Below, piece by piece: positions 1 through 8,620 of a stretch of 64,000 nucleotides of DNA (the first letter of the stretch is position 1; every line of letters starts with the position of its first letter). The notes under the pieces were generated by a model that saw only the letters and a program-made list of their open reading frames with translations, was not told the origin of the DNA and ran no database searches. Origin of the DNA: TMED27 sp964350695 (GTDB taxonomy: Bacteria > Pseudomonadota > Alphaproteobacteria > Micavibrionales > Micavibrionaceae); the NCBI GenBank assembly GCA_964350695.1, contig CAYGKM010000005.1, positions 62,001 to 126,000 on the forward strand, given 5' to 3'. Both the position numbers and the translations under genes were made by a program.

Positions 1-295
1 CCGATGTGCGGATGAAATCATTGTTAGAAATATTAAGAGTTTTGGTCATTTCGCGGAAGGTTTCGGCGTTTTTATCCGAGAATTCTTTCGGGCTCATGCC
101 ATTGTCTTCTGCGGTTTTTGCGACTTTCTCGCCGTGTTCGTCTGTGCCTGTGAGGAAATAGACGTCGCGGCCATTTAAGCGCTGAAAGCGTGCCATCACA
201 TCGGTGAGTATAACCTCATAGGCGTGGCCCAGATGCGGGACGCCGTTGACGTATGATATGGCGGTGGTGATATAAAAAGGTGTTTTATCGCTCAT
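1..295 (-). CDS. metG: Methionyl-tRNA synthetase, N-terminal part (cut by window edge)
   Basis: This is the first 98 codons of a class I aminoacyl-tRNA synthetase that charges tRNA-Met in the cytoplasm. Translating the minus strand from the ATG at 295-293 gives the start of the Rossmann catalytic domain. It carries the class I 'HIGH' signature as PHLGHAYE (about residues 20-27), followed by the MetG-typical block FLTGTDEHGEK. The KMSKS loop and the anticodon-binding domain lie outside the window. The gene follows holB with a gap of 12 bp and is the last visible member of a minus-strand series rlpA-dac-tmk-holB-metG, an order familiar from alphaproteobacteria. The family call is very safe; only the 3' part is missing. 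Confidence 0.95.
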   Translation of the reverse strand, partial: MSDKTPFYITTAISYVNGVPHLGHAYEVILTDVMARFQRLNGRDVYFLTGTDEHGEKVAKTAEDNGMSPKEFSDKNAETFREMTKTLNISNNDFIRTS

Positions 296-307
296 GGTCT
301 TCTCGCG

Positions 308-1441
308 TTAAGCCGCAAGAATTGAAAAGGCCTGTAGGACGGCTTGGCGTTTGTCCAGATTGGCGTGATCAACCTTGCGGAAGTGATCCTCTAGGTTTTC
401 ACAGATTTCCAGCAGTTTCGCAAGGGAAGATTGGCGCAGGATACTCTCAAAGGCAGGGCGATTGAGGATGGCGCTTTCCAGTGGAAGCCCTCTCGCCTTC
501 GAATGCGTAAGCGAGCGGAAAATCCAAATGAGGAGTTCGGCAAAACTTTGATAGGTTTTTTCCTGTCCTATGCGGGCAAATTCCCCCGCAAGCACATGGA
601 GGCCAGGGATGTCTTGTTTTGGCCAGTTTTCAAAGGCCATGAGGATGCGCGCGAGGGTATCGAGGCCGCCTTCTTCAATGTATTGCACGGTTTTGCCGAT
701 GCTGCCCTCGCTTAAGGTATAGAGCATTTCAAGCTGCTCTTGTTCGAGGGTATAACCGCCGATTTCTAGCGTACGCTCAAAGTCGGGTAATGCGGGGGGA
801 TTGAAGTGCAATACTTGTGTGCGTGAGCGGATGGTGGGGATGAGTGCGCCCAAGCGATGAGCAACAAGAACAATCATGGTTTGTTTTGGCGGTTCTTCAA
901 GCACTTTAAGCAGGGCGTTTTGGGCGGCGCGGTTCATGGTGTCTGCGTCATCAATGATGATGATGCGCCAGCCGCCTTCCGAGGCGGTCATGTGCAGGAA
1001 CGGCCCTGTTCTGCGGATATCCGCCACGGATATGGTGTTTTTTTCCGGTTCTATGGTGATCAGGTCGGGGTGGGCTTGGCCGTCTATCAGGCGAACGGTT
1101 TTATCTTGCGGATCTATGTCGAAGTTTTCGAGCGTGATTGGCGCATCATCGAACATGCTGTCTTGTTCGGAGCCGGTTTTCCCGTGCTTAAGGAGGAAGC
1201 GGGCAAGGCGATATGTGAAGGTGGCTTTGCCGATCCCTTTAAGGCCCGCAAAGACAAGGCCGTGCGGGAGTTTTTCTTGTTTAAAAAGCTGGAGCAGGTG
1301 TTTTTCTATTTTATCGAAGCCTTTGCTCTCCATCATATGGCGCGGCGGCTTGAAGCCTTGCTCTTCCAGAATGGGCGTGTCGAGGAAGCTGTCGTCTATG
1401 ATTTCTTTTTCTTCTTGGGGGGCTTCGCCGAATAAATCCAT
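308..1441 (-). CDS. holB: DNA polymerase III subunit delta'
   Basis: This 377-residue AAA+ protein is the delta' clamp-loader subunit, which loads the beta sliding clamp on primed DNA as part of the replisome. A Walker A loop (GLKGIGKAT, about residues 66-74), a Walker B-like IIIIDDAD and the arginine-finger block IRSRTQV are visible. The four-cysteine zinc module found in many delta' and gamma/tau proteins is absent: no cysteines lie between Walker A and Walker B. The first 45 residues are an extra acidic tail before the AAA+ core. The ATG overlaps the last base of the tmk stop (TGATG), so the two are translationally coupled, as is usual for tmk-holB pairs. Confidence 0.93.
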   Translation of the reverse strand: MDLFGEAPQEEKEIIDDSFLDTPILEEQGFKPPRHMMESKGFDKIEKHLLQLFKQEKLPHGLVFAGLKGIGKATFTYRLARFLLKHGKTGSEQDSMFDDAPITLENFDIDPQDKTVRLIDGQAHPDLITIEPEKNTISVADIRRTGPFLHMTASEGGWRIIIIDDADTMNRAAQNALLKVLEEPPKQTMIVLVAHRLGALIPTIRSRTQVLHFNPPALPDFERTLEIGGYTLEQEQLEMLYTLSEGSIGKTVQYIEEGGLDTLARILMAFENWPKQDIPGLHVLAGEFARIGQEKTYQSFAELLIWIFRSLTHSKARGLPLESAILNRPAFESILRQSSLAKLLEICENLEDHFRKVDHANLDKRQAVLQAFSILAA

Positions 1442-2088
1442 CAGGCTATTCTCGCCAAGGTTAGATTTTTGATTTCATCGGCCAGTACGGGAAGCGGCCT
1501 GTCAGCATCAATCAGGACGCAGCGTTTATCTTCGCGCTCTGCGATATCAAGGAAGCCCTCGCGCAGGCGTTGATGGAAGGCCATATCGAGGTTTTCGAAT
1601 TTATCTTCGCGCTGTTGCAGTTTCAGGTCTTCGGAGGCCATGCGGCGCCCCGCTCGTGTGAGGCCGATTTCGGGGTCTATATCGAGGATGAAAGTGAGAT
1701 TAGGTTTGATGTGGCCGAGCGTGAGCAGGTTGAGCTGTTCAATCATGTGTAAATCCGCGCCGTGACCATAGCCTTGATAGGCGAGTGTGGAATCGGCAAA
1801 GCGATCGCAGATCACGATTTTGCCGTTTTCGAGTGCGGGGCGTATGACTTTTTCAACATGCATGACCCGCGCGGCATAGAGAAGCAGGGTTTCCGACACA
1901 GGTGTCCAGTTGCCGCCTTGTTTCTGGACGATGAGGTCGCGAATTTTTTCAGCCTCAGGTGTGCCGCCGGGTTCACGGGAGGTGATGACTTTGTGCCCGA
2001 GATCGGTCAATGACTTTGAAAGGCGGTTGATCTGCGTGGTTTTTCCGCTTCCTTCCCCGCCTTCAAAAGTAATGAAAAATCCGCGCAT
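1441..2088 (-). CDS. tmk: Thymidylate kinase
   Basis: This enzyme phosphorylates dTMP to dTDP with ATP for DNA synthesis. The 215 residues have the family's full length. The P-loop GGEGSGKTT lies at residues 10-18, the dTMP-binding region SREPGGTPEAEKIRDL follows, the DRF-type motif reads ICDRFADSTLAYQGYG, and an arginine-rich LID (RAGRRMASED) sits in the second half. It starts 4 bp after the carboxypeptidase stop and overlaps holB by one base, so it belongs to the same minus-strand operon. Nothing is unusual. Confidence 0.95.
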   Translation of the reverse strand: MRGFFITFEGGEGSGKTTQINRLSKSLTDLGHKVITSREPGGTPEAEKIRDLIVQKQGGNWTPVSETLLLYAARVMHVEKVIRPALENGKIVICDRFADSTLAYQGYGHGADLHMIEQLNLLTLGHIKPNLTFILDIDPEIGLTRAGRRMASEDLKLQQREDKFENLDMAFHQRLREGFLDIAEREDKRCVLIDADRPLPVLADEIKNLTLARIA

Positions 2089-2092
2089 CCCT

Positions 2093-3211
2093 TTAACGTC
2101 CCAGGATGAGGGCTTTTACTTTATCGGTTGCTTTGCCGAGGAAGCCTTTTGCTGCAACATTTTCATTGGCGATAAGCGGAACGCTGAGGGGCTCGCTACC
2201 CGGCATTTTTATGCTTAGGCTGGCGACTTCATCACCTTGCTTGATCGGAGCGACGAGCGGGCCGTTATATTCCACTTTGGCTTCTATTTTATCTTGCGCG
2301 CCTTTGGGGACGGTAAAGAACATATCTTCTTTAAGTGTTAAGGAGACTGCGTTCGTCTTACCCATAGTGACTTCGGCAGTTTCGACGATATCGCCCGCTT
2401 TAAAGAGGGTTTTGTTTTCAAAGCTCATTAGGCCCCAGTTTAGAAGCTTTGCGGCTTCGGAGGAGCGTGTGGCTTCGCTGTCTAAGCCGTTTACGACAAG
2501 GATAACGCGCCGACCGTCTTTTGTACCGGAGCCGATCAGCCCATAGCCGCCGGCATCTGTGTGCCCGGTTTTAACGCCATCTGCGCCGATGTTTTTGTAT
2601 AGAAGCGGATTGCGGTTTGGTTGTTTTATGCCGTTATATTCGAACTCTGTTTCCGAATAATATTTGTAATAGACAGGATAATTTTTGATGAGGTATTTGG
2701 CCAAAAGCGCAAGGTCCTTGGCGGTGGAATAATGATCGGGATCAGGCCAGCCGGAGGCGTTTTTAAACTGGCTGTTATTCATACCGATTTCTTTGGCTTT
2801 GGCATTCAGGGCTTTGGCGAAGGTTTCTTCGTCGCCTGAAAGCCCTTCGGCGAGAACGATTGTGGCGTCATTTCCTGATTGTATGATTACGCCGCGAAGA
2901 AGGTCTTCAATCTTGACCTGCTTGTTCACCTCGACAAACATTTTAGACCCCTCTTTGCGCCAGGCCTTTTCGCTGACGTTAAACTCGCCGTCAAGTTTCA
3001 GTGTGCCGGATTTAAGCGCGTCGAAAATAACGGCGGCTGTGATGACTTTGCTCATCGAGGAGGTCGGCATTTTTTCTTCAGCGTTCTTTGATAGCAGCAC
3101 GCTGCCTGTATCGTAATCGATTACGATGGCTTGCTTTGCAGAGGTTTCAATGCCGCTTGCAAAAGCTTGGAAAGGAATAAGGAGGAGTGTGAGTAAAAAT
3201 ATATATCGCAT
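2093..3211 (-). CDS. D-alanyl-D-alanine carboxypeptidase (PBP5/6 family)
   Basis: This is a periplasmic penicillin-binding protein that removes the terminal D-alanine from peptidoglycan stem peptides. The 372 residues begin with a signal peptide (cleavage near residue 19). The three active-site motifs of the S11 peptidase family are intact: SMSK at 52-55 (nucleophilic Ser52 and Lys55), SGN at 112-114 and KTG at 214-216. A PBP5-type C-terminal beta domain follows from about residue 265. The C-terminus is hydrophobic/basic and may act as the usual membrane-attachment helix. The gene lies 55 bp downstream of rlpA and 4 bp upstream of tmk. The exact paralogue name (dacA, dacC or dacF) cannot be decided from sequence alone. 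Confidence 0.92.
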   Translation of the reverse strand: MRYIFLLTLLLIPFQAFASGIETSAKQAIVIDYDTGSVLLSKNAEEKMPTSSMSKVITAAVIFDALKSGTLKLDGEFNVSEKAWRKEGSKMFVEVNKQVKIEDLLRGVIIQSGNDATIVLAEGLSGDEETFAKALNAKAKEIGMNNSQFKNASGWPDPDHYSTAKDLALLAKYLIKNYPVYYKYYSETEFEYNGIKQPNRNPLLYKNIGADGVKTGHTDAGGYGLIGSGTKDGRRVILVVNGLDSEATRSSEAAKLLNWGLMSFENKTLFKAGDIVETAEVTMGKTNAVSLTLKEDMFFTVPKGAQDKIEAKVEYNGPLVAPIKQGDEVASLSIKMPGSEPLSVPLIANENVAAKGFLGKATDKVKALILGR

Positions 3212-3266
3212 GATTCACATTAAAACGCGATGCGGGGTTTAATTCAACGAAGAAAGAAAGTTTATT

Positions 3267-4112
3267 TTAATCGCTCACAACTATGAAGCCTTGCGCTTTT
3301 CCGCTTTGGGTCATTTGTGCCAAAACGGTTTGGGCATGGGCTTTGTCTGCGAATGGCCCTAGGCGCACTTTGTAAAGGCTGTTTTGTTCACTGATTTTGG
3401 TGGGGGCGTAGTTTTGAAGCGTTCCTGCAAGCCTTTGGGCACTGTTTACGTCACCAAAAGCGCCGGCTTGGACGTAGATTTTATTCCCTGCGAGGGCCTG
3501 TTGCACCGGCGCGGCAAGGGGTTTTGCCGACGGGATTGGGGGCGCGGAAATTTGCGGCATTCTATTATTATAGGCAAGCTCGGTTTTGGTGGTTGCGATG
3601 CCTTGTTTAGCAAGCGCGGCGACCTGCCTGCTTTCCGGCCCTAAGACCTGAATTTTTACTTGCGTGGTACCATTGCCGATAAAGCCAAGTTCTTGCGCGG
3701 CTTTTTTCGATAGATCGAGAACGCGGCCCTTGGAGTAAGGGCCACGGTCATTGATCCTTACGACAACGGAGCGGCCGTTTTCAAGGTTGGTGACGCGCGC
3801 GATGGATGGCATTTGAAGCGTTCTGTGGGCCGCGGTCATTTCATACATATCGAATGTTTCGCCGTTAGCGGTTTTTTTACCATGGAAATTCGGCCCGTAC
3901 CATGACGCGGTTCCCGTTTGGGTGAAGCTGAATGTTTCTTGGGGTTTATACCATTTACCGTGAATTTTATATGGGGTGCCGATTTTGTAGTACCCAACAC
4001 TTTGTTGTTCATCAGGAATCGGTACCTGTTTGGCAACATGTGAAGCCAGCTCCATTTCCGCGCAGGCAGATAGAAACATAAGAGCCAATAAGGGGAGCCA
4101 GATTTTACGCAT
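3267..4112 (-). CDS. rlpA: Septal ring lytic transglycosylase RlpA, lipoprotein with SPOR domain
   Basis: This 281-residue outer-membrane lipoprotein has a lipobox LSAC with Cys17 as the acylated residue. The middle (about residues 66-158) is the double-psi beta-barrel of RlpA, with the block TASWYGPNFHGKKTANGE and the catalytic-type NDRGPY/DLSKKAA segment. The last 75 residues form a SPOR domain, which in this family binds denuded glycan strands at the division septum. Known RlpA proteins cleave such strands. It sits between the lytic transglycosylase and the carboxypeptidase, forming a small peptidoglycan-remodelling group. Full length and intact. Confidence 0.93.
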   Translation of the reverse strand: MRKIWLPLLALMFLSACAEMELASHVAKQVPIPDEQQSVGYYKIGTPYKIHGKWYKPQETFSFTQTGTASWYGPNFHGKKTANGETFDMYEMTAAHRTLQMPSIARVTNLENGRSVVVRINDRGPYSKGRVLDLSKKAAQELGFIGNGTTQVKIQVLGPESRQVAALAKQGIATTKTELAYNNRMPQISAPPIPSAKPLAAPVQQALAGNKIYVQAGAFGDVNSAQRLAGTLQNYAPTKISEQNSLYKVRLGPFADKAHAQTVLAQMTQSGKAQGFIVVSD

Positions 4113-4124
4113 GGAATTTCTCTT

Positions 4125-5096
4125 TTATTGGGATATTTGATCGGCCAGAAGGCCCACAGATGTGGCGAAGTACGTTGAATTATTCCACTTCATAATAACA
4201 CGATAATTATTATATGCCAAATATGCAGGGCCGCCAATTCCATCAGGAACCATAATAGAGGCCTCAATCCCTTCTGCGGACGGAAGTTGGCTGCCGCTTG
4301 GGAGCCTAACGCCGAGCGCATTCCACGCTGAAAGGCTTTTGGTGATTTTTTTGCCTGTCAGGGATTCAGAGAATCCGGAAGGGAGCTTGACCTCCCTGCC
4401 CCAGCGCTCGTCTTCTTTCCAACCGCTTTTAGAGAGATAATTGGCGGTGGAAGCAAAAACATCGGGCAGTGATGTCCAGATATCACGCTTGCCATCTGCG
4501 TTGCCGTCCACGGCGAAGGCGTTAAAGCTAGAGGGCATGAATTGGTTTTGACCCATGGCGCCCGCCCATGAGCCTTTCATGTTTGCGGGGCTAATGTGGC
4601 CTGCATTTAAAATGTTCAGGGCGTTCATTAGCTCTGCGCGAAAAAACTCCGAGCGGCGCCCGTCATAGGCCAGAGTGGCGAGCGCAGGGATGACCTTAAA
4701 ACCGCCTGTGTTTTCACCATAGCTGGTTTCGATGCCCCAGAGTGCGACGATATATTGTGCAGGCACGCCATATTTGGCCGCGGCGCGTTCAAGTTCGGCG
4801 CGGTGTTTCTTATACATGTGTTGCCCTGTTGCGATGCGCTGCGGGCTGATAACTTTTTTATAGTATTCACTGAAGGTCATTGTGCCTTCAGGCTGTTTAC
4901 GGTCTAGCTCAATGATGCGGGGAATCGGCTCTATGCCGGTTAAAGATTGGCTGATGATGCTTTCGGAGATACCTTTTTTGCGGGCTTCGGCTTTTACGCC
5001 GTCAAGCCATTGGTTGAAGGGCTGCGCCGCAAATGCGTTGTTTGAAAGAGAAAACAAGCCCATTGTCATGGCGATCATGAATATATTTTTGGGCAT
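4125..5096 (-). CDS. Lytic murein transglycosylase (MltB-like, SLT_2)
   Basis: This 323-residue exported enzyme has a signal peptide ending near residue 23. It belongs to the MltB-type family that cleaves the MurNAc-GlcNAc bond with formation of 1,6-anhydro-MurNAc. The catalytic glutamate is Glu123 in GIETSYGE, followed by the conserved blocks LATLAYDGRR and GAMGQNQFMPSSF. There is no lipobox, so it is a soluble periplasmic form rather than an outer-membrane-anchored MltB. The C-terminal peptidoglycan-binding extension seen in longer relatives is absent. It starts the minus-strand series toward rlpA (12 bp gap). Confidence 0.9.
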   Translation of the reverse strand: MPKNIFMIAMTMGLFSLSNNAFAAQPFNQWLDGVKAEARKKGISESIISQSLTGIEPIPRIIELDRKQPEGTMTFSEYYKKVISPQRIATGQHMYKKHRAELERAAAKYGVPAQYIVALWGIETSYGENTGGFKVIPALATLAYDGRRSEFFRAELMNALNILNAGHISPANMKGSWAGAMGQNQFMPSSFNAFAVDGNADGKRDIWTSLPDVFASTANYLSKSGWKEDERWGREVKLPSGFSESLTGKKITKSLSAWNALGVRLPSGSQLPSAEGIEASIMVPDGIGGPAYLAYNNYRVIMKWNNSTYFATSVGLLADQISQ

Positions 5097-5197
5097 GTCT
5101 GTGTTTCTCCAATATTTTGTCTGGACATTAAGGGGTAAATATCGCTAAAAACTACAACGCTTACAACCACATTGTATGCAATTTTTATTTTTGTGAT

Positions 5198-5287
5198 GGA
5201 CAGATGGCAGAGTGGTTGAATGCACCGGTCTTGAAAACCGGCATGGGTGCAAGCCCATCCAGGGTTCGAATCCCTGTCTGTCCGCCA
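5198..5287 (+). tRNA. tRNA-Ser (anticodon UGA)
   Basis: This is a 90-nt class II tRNA with encoded CCA. The acceptor stem GGACAGA (5198-5204) pairs with TCTGTCC (5277-5283), followed by discriminator G and CCA. The anticodon stem CCGGT/ACCGG encloses CTTGAAA, giving anticodon TGA, which reads UCA and other UCN codons. A long variable arm (ATGGG/CCCAT) is typical of tRNA-Ser, and the T arm CAGGG-TTCGAAT-CCCTG is perfect. It stands alone between core genes and the surface-glycan island. A weak promoter-like TTACAA (5161-5166) with TTTATT (5184-5189) lies just upstream. Confidence 0.97.
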
Positions 5288-5324
5288 TTTAATCTATAAG
5301 AGCGCGTTTTGCGTATATTAAATT

Positions 5325-5966
5325 ATGAAGCGCGCCCTCCTCTCATTTGAATTTATCCTTCTGTGTATATTTTTGCCGACAATTATTATTGTTTTTCGGC
5401 TCGCGCCATTCATGTTTGCGCTTTTGTGGGGGACGGCACTGTATTGTTATTTGGTTTTGCGGATTAAATATCCCGAGCATTTAAAGGATATCTGGAAGTG
5501 GCGCGAAGTGAATTGGGCGAATTTGAGACCTATGCTTATTCGTTGGGTTATTGCCAGTTTTGCGATGCTGGCGTTTATTTATATTTATGACCCTGAAAAG
5601 GTTTTCAATTTATTTTATCGGCGGCCTGAGATTATTCCGTTTTTGCTTGTGATGTATCCTGTGGTTTCGGGGCTGCCGCAGGAATTTATATTTTGTAGTT
5701 TCTTCTTTAAACGTTATGAGCGGTTTTTTCCGTCGCAGCGCGTTATGATTGTTGTGAGTGCGGTTGTTTTTGCATATGCGCATATGCTCTTTATCAATCC
5801 TGTTGCGCCCGCCTTGAGCTTTATTGCAGGGCTTATCTTTGCCAATACATATGCCAAGACAAAATCTTTGGCTTTGGTGGCGATTGAGCATGGTTTATAC
5901 GGCAATGTATTGTTCCTTGTGGGTTTAGGCTGGTATTTTTATTCCGGCGCGGTTGTTGTGCCATAA
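5325..5966 (+). CDS. CPBP-family (CAAX-like) intramembrane protein
   Basis: This very hydrophobic 213-residue protein has about six predicted membrane spans. It resembles the CPBP/Abi intramembrane metalloprotease family (glutamic protease fold, PF02517). The three family motifs can be placed: motif 1 is PQEFIFC (residues 118-124), motif 2 FAYAH with His153, and motif 3 IEHG with Glu188-His189. Motif 1 departs from the classic EExxxR, since the first Glu is Gln119 and the Arg position is Cys124. This may weaken proteolysis or mark a subgroup. It lies between tRNA-Ser and the glycan genes with no clear functional link to either. The fold is likely; the activity is uncertain. Confidence 0.7.
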   Translation: MKRALLSFEFILLCIFLPTIIIVFRLAPFMFALLWGTALYCYLVLRIKYPEHLKDIWKWREVNWANLRPMLIRWVIASFAMLAFIYIYDPEKVFNLFYRRPEIIPFLLVMYPVVSGLPQEFIFCSFFFKRYERFFPSQRVMIVVSAVVFAYAHMLFINPVAPALSFIAGLIFANTYAKTKSLALVAIEHGLYGNVLFLVGLGWYFYSGAVVVP

Positions 5967-6026
5967 AAATTGGGTTGTTTTTAGAGGCCTTAAAGAGTAG
6001 ATTTGCGCACGAATAAAGGTGTTTCT

Positions 6027-6836
6027 ATGAAAAAAATCCTACAAATTGCGCGAAATCTCTACTATTACCGTATTCTCGATATTTACAAGAAATTCAAGGC
6101 AGCGTTTTTTAATCCGCGTACGAAGTCCGGACATTTTGACAGGATTTATACATGCGTTTTAGAGGGACAAGCCCCTGTTGTATTTGATGTCGGGGCGTTT
6201 GATGGGCGCAGTATAGAGCGCTTTCGCAAGCTTTTCCCTTCGGCTTATGTTCATTCTTTTGAACCGTCTTCTCATAGTTTTGCAAAAATATCCGCGGCCT
6301 ATGCTGCAGATAAATCCGTGAGCCTTAATAAGAAGGCTGTCGGCGCTCAAGCGAATGTGTTGACGCTGCATTATAATCAAAAGCCAGATACATCCAGCAT
6401 TTTACCGGTTGATGTTTCCCATGAATGGACAAAAAGACGCGCGAAGGAAATGGGAATTTTGGCAGAGGATTTTTCAATAGAGACGGAAGAAGTGAATGTT
6501 ATTGCGCTGGATACATACATCGAAGAAAACAAGGTTTCTTCTGTCGATATACTGAAAATCGATACGCAAGGCTTTGAAGTTGATGTTTTGAAAGGTGCGC
6601 TTAAGAGTATTGAGCGGGGGGTATTTAAGTTTATCGAGATCGAGGTTCTTTTGCACGGCCTGTATCAGGGGACGGATAAAGATATTTTAGATTATGAGAG
6701 TCTCATCGTTCCTAACGGGTATAAAATCGTGGCAACCAGCGCACATATTGATATCCTTGAAAATAACGTGCTGTTATTCGATGTTGTTTATGCGCGTCAG
6801 GATATGTTTGATGCGCTGAGCGCTTCTCAGGCTTAA
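6027..6836 (+). CDS. FkbM family methyltransferase
   Basis: This 269-residue SAM-dependent methyltransferase is of the FkbM type, a family that usually O-methylates sugars or polyketides. Motif I is VVFDVGAFDGRS, followed by an acidic SAM-ribose residue in HSFEPS and the FkbM hallmark DILKIDTQGFEVDVLKGA in the C-terminal half. An upstream in-frame TTG exists at 6003, but the ATG at 6027 is preceded by AAAGG at good spacing and is preferred. It is the first of four consecutive plus-strand genes (6027-10048) that look like glycan-modification functions. The acceptor is unknown. Confidence 0.8.
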   Translation: MKKILQIARNLYYYRILDIYKKFKAAFFNPRTKSGHFDRIYTCVLEGQAPVVFDVGAFDGRSIERFRKLFPSAYVHSFEPSSHSFAKISAAYAADKSVSLNKKAVGAQANVLTLHYNQKPDTSSILPVDVSHEWTKRRAKEMGILAEDFSIETEEVNVIALDTYIEENKVSSVDILKIDTQGFEVDVLKGALKSIERGVFKFIEIEVLLHGLYQGTDKDILDYESLIVPNGYKIVATSAHIDILENNVLLFDVVYARQDMFDALSASQA

Positions 6837-6843
6837 GGTTTAC

Positions 6844-7788
6844 ATGGCAAAGCTTCTTGTTATTAACTCTTTCGGGCCGATGGCCAGCACCCTTCTTTCC
6901 GGGCTGATGGAGAAGTTTGGCTATACCAATGTTCCTCTTCGAAAAATGGGTTTGCATCAATATTTGATAGGGCAGCTCACACTAGATAGCGGGTATATGC
7001 AGGGCCGTTTGGCGGCTATCCTTAAAGATCATTCGAAGGAAGGCCTGCGCGGTGGAGTGAGCGTACTGGATAGGAATAATCAAAAGCCGAGCGCATTACT
7101 GGATTATAATGCTGTTATTAACCGTTTGGATGATATCAAGGCTGCGAGTGTACAAGATTTGTATGTTCAGTGCCGCAAGCTGTATTACGATGCTGTGATT
7201 TATAAGACAATTGAGAGTAATACGGATTGGCATATAGAGATGACAACTGATATTCATCGATATGATCACAAGGCTTTATATGGGGCATATCAAGAGCATT
7301 TTGATGATGTGAAGATGATACATCTGCATCGGCCTTTGGGCGGGTGGATGAATTCTCTGGCTTCGCAGGCTTTTGTTCATCCTGATATCAAGCAGCGGAT
7401 TATGTTTTTTCCGCATTTGCGGTATGCGGATTATGCGCTTTATGAAGAGGCTGTTGCGGTTATGCCTGGCATGCATATTCAGTTTGACGAGTTTTTTGAC
7501 TCGCCAATTACGGAATTGGCGGCGCAGATTTCCGCGTTTGTTGGCGTGCCTATGCCTGAATGTGATTTAACGGCGGAAGCATATGATATGTACGGCAAAA
7601 TTGTGCCGTATGAGAGAGCGTTTACGCGGTTTGATGATGGGCAGGTGTTTTTGTCTGAAAGGACGAAGCAGATGTTTTGTGAGCTTGCTAAAAGTAAAAA
7701 GCTTAAGGCCTTCCCTTATAATGCGTATGCTTGGGCATTGTATTTAATAGATATGATTAATTTTAGAAGAGGGAGAAAAAAGACATGA
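6844..7788 (+). CDS. Sulfotransferase-like protein
   Basis: The N-terminus of this 314-residue protein, VINSFGPMASTLLSGLMEKF, resembles the PAPS 5'-phosphosulfate-binding loop of sulfotransferases, although the usual Arg is missing. A later stretch HLHRPLGGWMNSLASQAF resembles the 3'-phosphate-binding RxxxxxxxS segment. The final third (FDEFFDSPITELAAQISAFVGV) matches the typical sulfotransferase C-terminal helix pattern. If active it would move sulfate from PAPS to a sugar hydroxyl. It overlaps the following FkbM gene by ATGA, so both are probably co-translated. The family assignment is moderate and comes from motif resemblance only. Confidence 0.55.
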   Translation: MAKLLVINSFGPMASTLLSGLMEKFGYTNVPLRKMGLHQYLIGQLTLDSGYMQGRLAAILKDHSKEGLRGGVSVLDRNNQKPSALLDYNAVINRLDDIKAASVQDLYVQCRKLYYDAVIYKTIESNTDWHIEMTTDIHRYDHKALYGAYQEHFDDVKMIHLHRPLGGWMNSLASQAFVHPDIKQRIMFFPHLRYADYALYEEAVAVMPGMHIQFDEFFDSPITELAAQISAFVGVPMPECDLTAEAYDMYGKIVPYERAFTRFDDGQVFLSERTKQMFCELAKSKKLKAFPYNAYAWALYLIDMINFRRGRKKT

Positions 7789-8615
7789 GTAGGACCTCTA
7801 CGGCGGGCCGTAACGACAAAATCGTCAATCTTTTGGCGAGCGTTATTCGCGGCGGTTTGGGCGCTGTCGGCGCGTTTAAACGCGACACAATGCTGAGTAT
7901 CTTGGCGGAAAAACTTGTTCCTATTGCCTCGGTTAGCGCGCAAGGCAAATCTATGCGCTTTTGGGGGTTTGGGGGCTGGCCTTTATATAGAGGGCGCAGC
8001 GTTATTCAAAAAGAAAAACTGACGATAGAGTGGATTAACGGTTTTGAAGACGGGACAGTGTTTTGGGATATTGGCTCGAATGTCGGGGTGTTTTCTGTTT
8101 ATGCGGCGCTTATTAAAGGCGCGCAGGTTTATAGTTTCGAGCCGTCATCGGCGAATGTGGCTGTGCAGACTAAAAATATAGAGATTAATGGTCTGGATCA
8201 TGCCATTACGCTTTTGCCGATCGCCCTTTCCGATCGTACGCAGATTGACATGCTGAACATGATTGCGACGCAGGCAGGTAATACGGGCGGTCAGTTTGGG
8301 CAGGCTTCCGAAGGGGCCGTTTTTAAACAGGCGTGTTTAGGGTTTTCATTTGATGGCTTTATCGAGGCGTTTAATCCCCCCTTCCCGGCATATATAAAAA
8401 TTGATGTAGACGGGATTGAGCTGTTAATCCTTAAAGGCGCAGATAAAAGCCTTAAGCGCCCTGAGCTAAAAAGCATTATTCTGGAGGCGGATAACCGGGA
8501 TGATAGCTTTGATGAGATTCATGCGTTCCTGAAGGGTTATGGATTTTCTCCTGTACAAAGTGAAGAGACTGTTCCGGGTAAGGACACCGTTTACAACATT
8601 GTGTTTGCTCGTTAG
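7785..8615 (+). CDS. FkbM family methyltransferase (second copy)
   Basis: This 276-residue FkbM-type SAM-dependent methyltransferase has motif I TVFWDIGSNVGVFSVYAA, an acidic ribose-binding residue in YSFEPSSANV and the family C-terminal block YIKIDVDGIELLILKGA. It is not a close duplicate of the gene at 6027, since conservation is limited to the motifs, so the two probably methylate different positions or sugars. The start is coupled by a 4-base overlap (ATGA, 7785-7788) to the sulfotransferase-like gene. The product is cytoplasmic, with no signal or membrane segment. Confidence 0.8.
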   Translation: MSRTSTAGRNDKIVNLLASVIRGGLGAVGAFKRDTMLSILAEKLVPIASVSAQGKSMRFWGFGGWPLYRGRSVIQKEKLTIEWINGFEDGTVFWDIGSNVGVFSVYAALIKGAQVYSFEPSSANVAVQTKNIEINGLDHAITLLPIALSDRTQIDMLNMIATQAGNTGGQFGQASEGAVFKQACLGFSFDGFIEAFNPPFPAYIKIDVDGIELLILKGADKSLKRPELKSIILEADNRDDSFDEIHAFLKGYGFSPVQSEETVPGKDTVYNIVFAR

Positions 8616-8620
8616 GGATT

